NCBI GenBank assembly: GCA_013698215.1
Contig: JACCVJ010000574.1
Span: 1 to 6,942 of the forward strand
Source of the DNA: Tatlockia sp.
GTDB taxonomy: Bacteria > Cyanobacteriota > Cyanobacteriia > Cyanobacteriales > Chroococcidiopsidaceae
Direction: 5' to 3'
DNA length: 6,942 nt
How positions within the stretch are numbered: the first letter of the stretch is position 1; every line of letters starts with the position of its first letter. Positions 1-5,412 of the stretch are shown here, piece after piece. The position numbers were made by a program, and so were the translations under genes. The notes beneath the pieces were generated by a model. That model ran no database searches and was not told the DNA's origin. It worked only from the letters and a program-made list of their open reading frames with translations.

Positions 1-588
1 GAAATGCTGCATCATGCTAAAGCTGTGCGTCGGGGAGTAAAAAATGCTTTACTTGTTGTCGATTTGCCGTTTTTAACCTACCAAGAAAGTCCTCAACAAG
101 CTCTACATTCGGCGGGACGAGTATTGAAGGAAACGGGCGCTCAAGCGGTCAAGTTGGAAGGGGGTTATCCTGCAATGACTGAAACTGTTGCTTATTTGGT
201 GCAAGCGGGGATTCCTGTAATGGGTCATGTTGGTTTGACACCCCAATCTATTCATCAATTGGGATTGCGACAGCAGGGCAAAACCGAGGAAGCTGGAGAA
301 AAAGTTTTAACTGAAGCGATCGCACTGCAACAAGCTGGAGCCTTTAGTATGTTGTTAGAACATATCCCCGCCTCTTTAGCTTTACAAATTACCCAAAAAC
401 TAACTATTCCCACTATTGGTATTGGTGCGGGGGTGCATTGTGATGGTCAAATCTTAGTTACCGCCGATTTACTAGGTCTTTCGGAGCATCAACCACCTTT
501 TGCGAAAAGCTATATTAATTTACGCGCCCAAATTGACTTCGCTGTGCAAAATTTTGGGCAAGATGTTCGAGAAGGTAAATTTCCTTAG
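1..588 (+). CDS. panB: 3-methyl-2-oxobutanoate hydroxymethyltransferase (PanB), 5' end outside window
   Basis: This cytoplasmic enzyme transfers a hydroxymethyl group from methylene-tetrahydrofolate to 2-oxoisovalerate to make ketopantoate, the first committed step to pantothenate and CoA. The frame is already open at base 1. Numbering the ATG at base 4 as residue 1, the motif VVDLPF (18-23) holds the Mg-ligand Asp20, matching Asp84 of E. coli PanB. VKLEGG (49-54) holds Glu52, matching Glu114. MLLEHIP (116-122) holds the catalytic Glu119. GHVGLTPQS and IGIGAG are further family signatures. By alignment to the 264-residue E. coli protein about 63 N-terminal residues are missing, including the Asp45 ligand, so the Met at base 4 is internal and not the start. 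The frame ends with two consecutive TAG codons (586-591). The gene is followed by a terminator and converges on the LuxR-type regulator. The identification is very secure from recalled family motifs. Confidence 0.96.
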   Translation, partial: EMLHHAKAVRRGVKNALLVVDLPFLTYQESPQQALHSAGRVLKETGAQAVKLEGGYPAMTETVAYLVQAGIPVMGHVGLTPQSIHQLGLRQQGKTEEAGEKVLTEAIALQQAGAFSMLLEHIPASLALQITQKLTIPTIGIGAGVHCDGQILVTADLLGLSEHQPPFAKSYINLRAQIDFAVQNFGQDVREGKFP

Positions 589-595
589 TAGTTTT

Positions 596-638
596 GCAAG
601 CAGACAAAAGGGAATAAATTTTTGGGCTGCTTGCTTTT
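596..638 (+). terminator. Rho-independent terminator of panB
   Basis: GCAAGCAG (596-603) pairs perfectly with CTGCTTGC (627-634). Inside it CAAAA (605-609) can pair with TTTTG (620-624) after a one- or two-base mismatch. TTTT follows at 635-638. It starts 7 bases after the panB stop. Read on the minus strand the same hairpin is followed by A residues, so it should work for panB only and not for the convergent regulator gene. Confidence 0.75.
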
Positions 639-641
639 ATA

Positions 642-914
642 CTAAGAGATGCGATCGCTGTGAATGGGCAAAGTACAACAATTGACTTCATCTAGACAAA
701 CTTTACCCCACTGCAATGCCCACCGGACAAGCTCTACTCGGTTATTTGCTCCCGTTTTGTCGAGAATATTACTAATATGATTATCGACAGTACGTTTACT
801 AATTTCTAACTCGTCAGCTATTTTTTCGTTAGTTAAGCCAGCAGCTACTAATTCGATTATTTGCATTTCCCTGTCTGACAGAGATGCCGGGGTTTGAGAC
901 TCGCTAATCGCCAT
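642..914 (-). CDS. pedR: Stand-alone LuxR-type HTH regulator, PedR-like
   Basis: This is a 90-residue DNA-binding protein consisting almost only of a LuxR/GerE helix-turn-helix. The domain spans about residues 12-66 and opens with LSDREMQIIELVAAGLTN. The recognition helix lies around 39-52 (SKRTVDNHISNILD). There is no receiver or autoinducer domain. The tail after NRVELVRWALQWG carries three cysteines: Cys73, Cys79 and Cys80. This size and tail match what I recall of PedR (Ssl0564) of Synechocystis. PedR forms a disulfide-linked dimer through Cys80, interacts with thioredoxin, and adjusts genes to photosynthetic electron flow, including light-independent protochlorophyllide reductase genes. 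Redox control here is inferred from the conserved cysteine position. The start codon ATG has AGGAA (927-931 on the minus strand) about 12 bases upstream, which is rather far. The gene stands alone, convergent with panB and divergent from the DUF4168 gene. If it is not PedR itself, it is a close paralogue of the same small class. Confidence 0.82.
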   Translation of the reverse strand: MAISESQTPASLSDREMQIIELVAAGLTNEKIADELEISKRTVDNHISNILDKTGANNRVELVRWALQWGKVCLDEVNCCTLPIHSDRIS

Positions 915-931
915 GACTTAATTTTATTCCT

Positions 932-954
932 TTAGTATATTTACTTATTAGTAT
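932..954 (-). promoter_or_regulatory. Direct repeat ATACTAA x2, possible promoter/operator of the LuxR-type gene
   Basis: On the minus strand ATACTAA occurs at 954-948 and again at 938-932, 16 bases apart start to start, directly upstream of the regulator's start at 914. Each copy overlaps a possible -10 box: GATACT at 955-950 and TATACT at 939-934. The first would leave the AGGAA ribosome site inside a leader of about 29 bases and is the more sensible choice. No good -35 is visible. An operator role, for example autoregulation, is inference only. Confidence 0.3.
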
Positions 955-1010
955 CCTTCTTAATTCTAGAGGATGCTTGCAGAGTCAGACTTTGCGCTAG
1001 AAGTAATCCC

Positions 1011-1454
1011 ATGACAATTTTTACTCTTTTGGCGATATCCATGCTATCTCGTACTGTAAAAATTTCCTTGTTAGTATTATTTTTTACTTTTGCTTTACTA
1101 ATAAATACTGGTGCAGGCATTGCTGAAGTATCTGTACAAAAGACTTTGCCGGAAACTACCCAACTTCGTCCATTGCTGGATGCAACAACTATTCCCGCCG
1201 AAAAAGTAAATAAGTTTGTGCAGGCATATTTGCAAGTTTGGCAGCTAATTTCGCGTCGTGAAAGTAAGTTACAAGCGGCAGAAACAGAGTTTGAATCGTT
1301 GCAAATCGCCCAAGAAATTGAAACTGAGGCGTTGGCAATTATTGAGCAAGCAGGTTTGACAAACCAAGAGTATCTACAGCTATTGGGACTTGCTAATATT
1401 GATCCAGAATTTGGAGAAAGGGTAGCAACGGGGTTACAAGAAGCTAAAAACTAA
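1011..1454 (+). CDS. DUF4168-type exported helical protein
   Basis: This 147-residue protein probably functions in the periplasm or thylakoid lumen; its role is unknown. A hydrophobic segment at about 18-32, following Arg14 and Lys17, forms a signal peptide with a likely cut after Ala38 (GIA/EV). The mature part is helical. ITPEKV-like IPAEKVNKFVQAYLQVWQL (61-79) and the closing segment LTNQEYLQLLGLANIDPEF (116-134) fit the DUF4168 family common in cyanobacteria, from memory. There is a charged coiled-coil-like stretch between them (83-112). The start at 1011 has a weak purine stretch (AGAAG) 7-8 bases upstream. Met11 (1041) would give a more compact signal peptide and is a real alternative. 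The kinase gene follows 63 bp later on the same strand. Co-transcription is possible, but no functional link is apparent. Confidence 0.75.
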   Translation: MTIFTLLAISMLSRTVKISLLVLFFTFALLINTGAGIAEVSVQKTLPETTQLRPLLDATTIPAEKVNKFVQAYLQVWQLISRRESKLQAAETEFESLQIAQEIETEALAIIEQAGLTNQEYLQLLGLANIDPEFGERVATGLQEAKN

Positions 1455-1517
1455 TTTGTTAGTACAATTGAAGCTAATACGTCAGATAATAGCCATATTC
1501 TGCCGATCTGTGTTGCT

Positions 1518-2489
1518 ATGAGCAATCCTCGCATACTTTGCCTTGGTGAAATTTTATTCGATTTGCTTGCCGATCAGATTGGGCGATCGCTCGATCGAGT
1601 CGAATCTTGGACAGCTTACCCCGGCGGCGCACCCGCAAACGTTGCCTGCGCGTTGACAAAATTAGGCTCTACTTCTGGCTTTATCGGCTGCATTGGTGAA
1701 GATGAACCAGGAAATCAATTACTTCAAGTTTTACAAGGGTCTGGGGTAGATATAAGCGGCGTACAACGGCATAAAACCGCCCCTACAAGGCAAGTTTATG
1801 TTAATCGTACAGATTCGGGCGATCGCATTTTTGCTGGATTTGGCGACTTGGACACTACAGAATTTGCTGATACTCAGTTACAAGCAGAGCAATTACCTGA
1901 AAAGCTATTTGCAGAAGCGGATTTTTTGGTATTGGGAACGATCGCCCTTGCTTATCCCCACAGCCATACCAGCGTCTATCGCGCTCTACAATTAGCAGAA
2001 CAGTACGATATCAAGGTAGTTTTAGATATCAATTGGCGCTCGGTATTTTGGCAGCAAGATGTAGACACTGCTCAGCAAATTATTCAAAAAATATTTAATA
2101 AAATTGACTTCCTTAAGCTTTCAAAGGAAGAAGCGCAATTGCTATTTGACAACACAGATCCCGGCGCAATTACTTACCGTGTAGAAACCTTGGAAGGAGT
2201 GATAATCACCGATGGCGAAAATGGTTGCAGTTATTGTCTATCGCAAAATGAAGGGAAAGTCCCCGCTTTTTCTGTCCCTGTAGTTGATACAACAGGAGCG
2301 GGAGATAGTTTTGTCGCGGGGTTTGTCCATCAACTAGCACAACTTGGGATTAGTAATCTTAGCGATCCAGCGATCGCCAAAAAAGTAGTAACCTATGCTA
2401 GTGTGGCGGGAGCATTGACAACTTTAAAACCCGGCGCGATCTCATCTCAACCAACGGCGACCGAAATCGAAGCTTTTTTAGGTGACTAG
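1518..2489 (+). CDS. PfkB-family carbohydrate kinase, probable fructokinase
   Basis: This is a cytoplasmic sugar kinase of the ribokinase/PfkB superfamily, 323 residues, the normal full length. The N-terminal strand ILCLGEILFDLLAD leads to the sugar-binding glycine motif GGAPAN at 36-41. The second PfkB signature DTTGAGDSF at 257-265 carries the catalytic base Asp263 and the anion hole GAGD. DINWR (170-174) and SKEEAQLLF (202-210) are typical of the fructokinase-like branch (ATP + fructose to fructose 6-phosphate), and no motif points to ribokinase or adenosine kinase. Substrate is therefore probable but not proven, so I give no symbol. In cyanobacteria such enzymes recover fructose from sucrose breakdown, but no sucrose gene is in view. 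No Shine-Dalgarno precedes the ATG. The start is supported by the family's usual N-terminus. A long hairpin overlaps the stop codon. Confidence 0.88.
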   Translation: MSNPRILCLGEILFDLLADQIGRSLDRVESWTAYPGGAPANVACALTKLGSTSGFIGCIGEDEPGNQLLQVLQGSGVDISGVQRHKTAPTRQVYVNRTDSGDRIFAGFGDLDTTEFADTQLQAEQLPEKLFAEADFLVLGTIALAYPHSHTSVYRALQLAEQYDIKVVLDINWRSVFWQQDVDTAQQIIQKIFNKIDFLKLSKEEAQLLFDNTDPGAITYRVETLEGVIITDGENGCSYCLSQNEGKVPAFSVPVVDTTGAGDSFVAGFVHQLAQLGISNLSDPAIAKKVVTYASVAGALTTLKPGAISSQPTATEIEAFLGD

Positions 2490-2512
2490 CAATTACGAAA
2501 AGTATTGCTAGT
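2485..2512. terminator. Hairpin between the convergent kinase and ycf54 genes
   Basis: ACTAGCAAT (2485-2493) pairs perfectly with ATTGCTAGT (2504-2512). If T2493 is bulged, three further inner pairs (TAC/GTA) form and close a GAAAA loop. The TAG stop of the kinase (2487-2489) lies inside the left arm. The hairpin sits exactly between two convergent genes, the place for a shared bidirectional terminator. Neither side has a T-tract, so a role in transcript-end stabilisation is equally likely. Confidence 0.5.
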
Positions 2513-2519
2513 AAAGCCT

Positions 2520-2843
2520 TTAAGCAGCTACTTGAGAAGCTAGAGGATCGGCAATTGTACTAGAAGGTGCGGAAAATTCTCCCGTCAACACGTACTCTAA
2601 TCGTAGTTTGAGCCAAGTAATAAACTGCGGATTCGTTGAAATAATTGCCGTTGGTTCGGGGGGACATTGAGCTTTAACTGCTGCCATTTCTGGTGCTTCT
2701 AAAAAAGCTGGTTGCTTGACTAACCAAAAATCAATGGTTTTTTCGTTTTCGTGGTAGTTGCGAGTACGTTCAGTTAACACCTCGTCAATCGGTTCTTCCA
2801 CTAAAAAGCGATCGCTCGCCAGCACATAGTAATAAGTTTGCAT
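2520..2843 (-). CDS. ycf54: Ycf54, accessory factor of the Mg-protoporphyrin monomethyl ester oxidative cyclase
   Basis: This 107-residue DUF2488 protein is found in cyanobacteria, algae and plants. It binds the AcsF/CycI (ChlA) diiron subunit and is needed for efficient conversion of Mg-protoporphyrin IX monomethyl ester to protochlorophyllide, which forms ring E of chlorophyll. The family pattern is clear from end to end: TYYYVLAS (3-10), TIDFWLVKQPAFLEAPE (36-52), ISTNPQFITWLKLRLEYV (68-85). From memory, Asp39, Phe40 and Arg82 of the Synechocystis protein matter for function. They correspond here to Asp38, Phe39 and Arg81, all present. The C-terminal tail after residue 91 is Ser/Ala-rich and variable. 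The gene starts 38 bp after pdxJ on the same strand and probably shares its transcript. No strong ribosome site is visible before the ATG. It converges on the sugar kinase. Confidence 0.94.
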   Translation of the reverse strand: MQTYYYVLASDRFLVEEPIDEVLTERTRNYHENEKTIDFWLVKQPAFLEAPEMAAVKAQCPPEPTAIISTNPQFITWLKLRLEYVLTGEFSAPSSTIADPLASQVAA

Positions 2844-2881
2844 AGTTCTAATAGCAAAAATTCGATTTTAACCTAGTCTAC

Positions 2882-3601
2882 TTACTTTCCTTGCATTGCT
2901 TGCTTCATTTCTCTTACCGCTCGTTCTATTCCCACTAATGCAGCGCGGCTAATAATCGTATGACCAATATTAAGTTCTTCCATTCCTGGAATACAAGCGA
3001 CTGGGTAGACATTCCAGTAAGTTAGCCCGTGTCCAGCGTTGACGCGCAAACCCGCCTCTATTGCTTGCTTACAGCCTTTAGTAAGTATTGCCAGTTCCTT
3101 TTGGCGATTAGCTTCATTTTTCGCCTCTGCATACTGTCCTGTATGCAATTCAATAAACTTGGCTTGGACTTTAACTGATTCTGCAATTTGCGCCTCATCC
3201 GCGTCAATAAATAAACTGACAGGAATACCCGCAGATTGCAATTTATCTACTATTTCCCCAATGCGATCGCTCTGAGCAACAATATTTAACCCACCTTCGG
3301 TAGTAACTTCTTCCCGTTTTTCGGGGACTAAAGTTACATAATCTGGCTTCACCTCTAGAGCAATACTTACCATTTCATCGGTAGCCGCCATTTCTAAATT
3401 AAGGTGCGATCGCACAGTTTGCCGCAATAAATGCACATCCCGATCTTGAATATGTCGCCGATCTTCGCGTAAATGGACGGTGATACCATCAGCGCCCGCC
3501 AATTCTGCCAGAACCGCCGCCGCTACTGGGTCAGGTTCTACAGTGCGCCGTGCTTGCCTAATCGTGGCAATATGATCGATATTTACTCCCAGCGTAAGCA
3601 A
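2882..3601 (-). CDS. pdxJ: Pyridoxine 5'-phosphate synthase (PdxJ), TTG start
   Basis: This cytoplasmic enzyme condenses 1-deoxyxylulose 5-phosphate with 3-amino-2-oxopropyl phosphate to give pyridoxine 5'-phosphate (DXP-dependent vitamin B6 route). It has 239 residues, near the 243 of E. coli. Motifs in order: GVNIDHIAT (5-13), HLREDRRHI (43-51) with the phosphate and substrate contacts His45-equivalent and Arg47, NLEMAAT (68-74) with catalytic Glu70, LVPEKR (91-96), HTGQYA (153-158) and NAGHGLTYWN (188-197) with catalytic His191. The start codon is TTG (3601-3599 read on the minus strand). An in-frame TAG lies only two codons upstream (3607-3605), and no ATG occurs before residue 71. The perfect AAGGAG at 3614-3609 sits 7 bases before it. 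The gene is upstream of ycf54 and divergent from the SLH-like gene. Confidence 0.96.
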   Translation of the reverse strand: MLTLGVNIDHIATIRQARRTVEPDPVAAAVLAELAGADGITVHLREDRRHIQDRDVHLLRQTVRSHLNLEMAATDEMVSIALEVKPDYVTLVPEKREEVTTEGGLNIVAQSDRIGEIVDKLQSAGIPVSLFIDADEAQIAESVKVQAKFIELHTGQYAEAKNEANRQKELAILTKGCKQAIEAGLRVNAGHGLTYWNVYPVACIPGMEELNIGHTIISRAALVGIERAVREMKQAMQGK

Positions 3602-3608
3602 TTTCTAT

Positions 3609-3614
3609 CTCCTT
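3609..3614 (-). promoter_or_regulatory. Strong Shine-Dalgarno site fixing the TTG start of pdxJ
   Basis: AAGGAG on the minus strand, 7 bases before TTG at 3601. It is the best ribosome-binding site in the window. Together with the stop codon just upstream in frame it decides the start. Confidence 0.85.
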
Positions 3615-3686
3615 AAAGTCTTTTCTCGTGCCAATTTCTTATCAGCCAAGGCAAAATAAAAAGTAGGCTTTTAATACATTTGTGCT

Positions 3687-4019
3687 ATGAAACTACAAAC
3701 TTTAGCAACTATAACTATACTTGCCACAACGGCGATTATTTCCCCCGTCAAAGCTCAATCCGCACCAGCGCTAAGCTCCGATAATCGAGTGCTAAATGCT
3801 TGCGTCCAAAACCGAGCCGAAACTTTACCCGTACCTTTTAGCGATGTTTCTCCTGACCACTGGGCTTTTAAGGCTGTAATGACCATGCACTATTGCGGGG
3901 CTTTCCGCCAAGCTACGCCAGAGGCTCTATTTGAGCGATTAAAACCGACTCAGAGCCAAAAACCGCAGTCTCAATCAGAAAGCCAACCGCAAGTAACGCC
4001 AAATTTAAGCGGCGGCTAA
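3687..4019 (+). CDS. Small exported protein with an SLH-like half-motif
   Basis: This 110-residue protein is predicted to be exported. The signal peptide has Lys2, a hydrophobic core at 5-20 and a likely cut after Ala23 (VKA/QS). The mature chain has an N-terminal stretch with Cys39. FSDVSPDHWAFKAV (51-64) is the classic opening of an S-layer-homology (SLH) repeat. Instead of the usual second half (the glycine-rich turn followed by TRAEFA), it continues with a short segment around Cys70 and ALFERLKP. The tail from about 88 to 104 is Gln/Ser/Pro-rich and probably disordered. Cys39 and Cys70 are the only cysteines and could form a disulfide in the periplasm. SLH repeats bind cell-wall polymers, but a single half-repeat may not, so function is unknown. 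No Shine-Dalgarno is visible. The gene is divergent from pdxJ, and its last 15 bases overlap the end of the convergent ferritin-like gene. Confidence 0.8.
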   Translation: MKLQTLATITILATTAIISPVKAQSAPALSSDNRVLNACVQNRAETLPVPFSDVSPDHWAFKAVMTMHYCGAFRQATPEALFERLKPTQSQKPQSQSESQPQVTPNLSGG

Positions 4020-4757
4020 ATCAGGCACGTTAGTTGGGGTTTCCTCCGCTTCTTGGGGAATCCCTTCTTGGACTAAATTAGGTGGTTGACCCTTTGGCTG
4101 CAACAAGCCACCAATCATCGCCAACATTGCGTTTACCTTACGAGTGCGCCACTCATCTACTAGCTGTTGTACGTCCGCCGCACTCATCCGGCGGCTCATT
4201 GCTTCGTAGAGGTACGCTGCATGACCTGTTTCGTCACTAGCAACGCTAAGTAAGCTCTTTTTGAGATTGCGACTGGTTGCTTCGTCTTCGGGAAGAACTT
4301 TCGCCATCCGCGCAAAGTCTTTACTAGCATCTAGTTCCAAAATGTAGGTACTACCCATAAATACATCCCAGTCTATATTTTCTGGTTTGAGTTGCTCGGA
4401 GGTATAATCTGCAAAGAAATTATCAAAAAAGGGACTGCGCTGGGTAGATTCGGCTTTTTTTGGCTGGCTTTTAAAGTCAATAACTTGTTTGTTTATTTGC
4501 TTTAAAGCGTGGGCAAATATTTGTCCGTGCCTTTTTTCATCCTCAGCGTGTTGGGCTAGTTTCTCCGACATCCAAGTGTCGCCTTCTGTCGCCGCGCGAT
4601 CGCTAAGTTTTTGAAGCATCGGTACAGCGCCGGATTCTGCAAGCTGAAACATTGCCAGCGTATTTGGGCGAGTTAGAGGATCGCGGATTTGACGGGCGGT
4701 GAAATAAGCAACGCCACTAGACCCGACTAGGTGCAAAATTTGAGTAAGCAAGTTCAT
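4005..4757 (-). CDS. Ferritin-like di-metal carboxylate protein of unknown function
   Basis: This 250-residue, mostly helical protein is recognisable as ferritin-like from its metal-ligand pattern. Glu41 (FQLAESGA), Glu74xxHis77 (EDEKRHG), Glu141 (YILELDA) and Glu176xxHis179 (SDETGHAAY) give the full E...ExxH...E...ExxH set of a four-helix di-iron or di-manganese site. Such proteins oxidise, hydroxylate or detoxify with O2 or peroxide. The reaction here cannot be read from sequence. It is not AcsF (no paired EExRH motifs or matching length). The spacing also does not match what I recall of aldehyde-deformylating oxygenase. A hydrophobic N-terminal stretch (about 2-19) might contact membrane but lacks a clear signal cleavage site. 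The last 30 residues are Pro/Glu-rich and look disordered. It is transcribed alone, divergent from the nuclease gene, and its 3' end overlaps the SLH-like gene. The upstream region shows no clear ribosome site. Confidence 0.8.
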   Translation of the reverse strand: MNLLTQILHLVGSSGVAYFTARQIRDPLTRPNTLAMFQLAESGAVPMLQKLSDRAATEGDTWMSEKLAQHAEDEKRHGQIFAHALKQINKQVIDFKSQPKKAESTQRSPFFDNFFADYTSEQLKPENIDWDVFMGSTYILELDASKDFARMAKVLPEDEATSRNLKKSLLSVASDETGHAAYLYEAMSRRMSAADVQQLVDEWRTRKVNAMLAMIGGLLQPKGQPPNLVQEGIPQEAEETPTNVPDLAAA

Positions 4758-4810
4758 AAATATTTGCGCTTGAGAGTAAGGAGTCTACTTTACTTATGCT
4801 ATCCATCGCC

Positions 4811-4819
4811 TGTTAAAAT
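4811..4819 (+). promoter_or_regulatory. Candidate extended -10 promoter of the thermonuclease gene
   Basis: TGTTAAAAT fits an extended -10 element (TGn followed by TAAAAT), ending 31 bases before the ATG at 4851, which would give a leader of about 25 bases. The best -35 match is weak (TTTACT at 4789-4794, 19-base spacer). It lies in the 93-bp divergent gap shared with the ferritin-like gene. Confidence 0.35.
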
Positions 4820-4850
4820 TGCACGGCTAGAAAATTGTTGCCGCTAATTC

Positions 4851-5411
4851 ATGAAAATTCTGCAAAGATTATTTTATTTATGTTTAATCCCTATTTTTAT
4901 CCTCGCTTTGCAAGGCTGTAACCCCCAATCCGGGGCAAATCAATACTCAGTCAAGCGCGTAAGTGACGGCGATACCCTGGCTTTGACCGATTCCGGCGGT
5001 GCGGATATTAAAGTCCGCTTTGCTTGCGTCGATGCGCCAGAAATTGCCCATACTAAAGCTGAAAAACTTAGTAATAAAGCTGTAGATAAAGATCAGTTTA
5101 AGTGGGGAAATCAGGCACAGATGCGAGTTGAGCAGTTAATTAAACAAAAAGGCGATCGCGTTACTTTGACTATTACCGACACCGACAGGTACGGGCGCAA
5201 AGTTAGCGAAGTTCGTTTAGGCGATCGCACTTTTGTCCAAGAAGTCCTCGTTCGTGAAGGTTTAGCCCTCGTTTATCGCCCTTATTTGAAAAATTGCCCT
5301 AGCGCTGTAGTAATTGAACAAGCCGAAACCGAAGCTAAAAACAATCGTCGCGGCGTTTGGAGCGATGCCAAGTTTGTTGAACCTTGGGCTTATCGCCGCC
5401 GCAAAAATTAA
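4851..5411 (+). CDS. Thermonuclease-family (SNase-like) lipoprotein
   Basis: This 186-residue member of the staphylococcal-nuclease family is a predicted Ca2+-dependent endonuclease for DNA and RNA outside the cytoplasm. The N-terminus has Lys2/Arg6, a hydrophobic core and a lipobox-like LQGC with Cys23, which suggests lipid anchoring. Gln at -2 makes the lipobox slightly unusual. The SNase domain spans about 32-178. All residues equivalent to the nuclease active site are present: Asp41 in VSDGDT and Asp61 in CVDAPE (Ca2+ ligands), Glu64 (general base), and Arg56 and Arg116 in DRYGRK (phosphate contacts). Cys59 and Cys149 remain in the mature domain and could pair. The C-terminus ends in a basic YRRRKN tail. 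The stop codon lies one base from the end of the convergent transporter gene, leaving no room for a terminator. The physiological role, such as nucleic-acid scavenging or defence, is open. Confidence 0.9.
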   Translation: MKILQRLFYLCLIPIFILALQGCNPQSGANQYSVKRVSDGDTLALTDSGGADIKVRFACVDAPEIAHTKAEKLSNKAVDKDQFKWGNQAQMRVEQLIKQKGDRVTLTITDTDRYGRKVSEVRLGDRTFVQEVLVREGLALVYRPYLKNCPSAVVIEQAETEAKNNRRGVWSDAKFVEPWAYRRRKN

Positions 5412-5412
5412 T

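Noticed and set aside
1450..1463. Mini-hairpin ACTAA-TTTG-TTAGT at the DUF4168 stop
   Set aside because: Five weak pairs and no T-tract; too unstable to call a terminator.
3039..3275. Plus-strand open frame inside pdxJ
   Set aside because: Lies entirely antisense to a gene with full PdxJ motifs and resembles no protein I recognise; likewise the overlapping frames at 500-685, 1798-1995 and 5810-6187.
3659..3672. Small inverted repeat AAAAG-TAGG-CTTTT in the pdxJ/SLH-like gap
   Set aside because: Only 5 bp of mostly A-T pairing; easily chance in an AT-rich promoter region.
3663..3677. Possible NtcA site GTA...TAC upstream of the SLH-like gene
   Set aside because: The spacer is 9 bases, not the 8 of the NtcA consensus, and no well-placed -10 follows.
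4005..4757. Ferritin-like protein as AcsF cyclase or aldehyde-deformylating oxygenase, given ycf54 nearby
   Set aside because: The ligand motifs, their spacing and the length do not match either family; proximity to ycf54 alone is not evidence.
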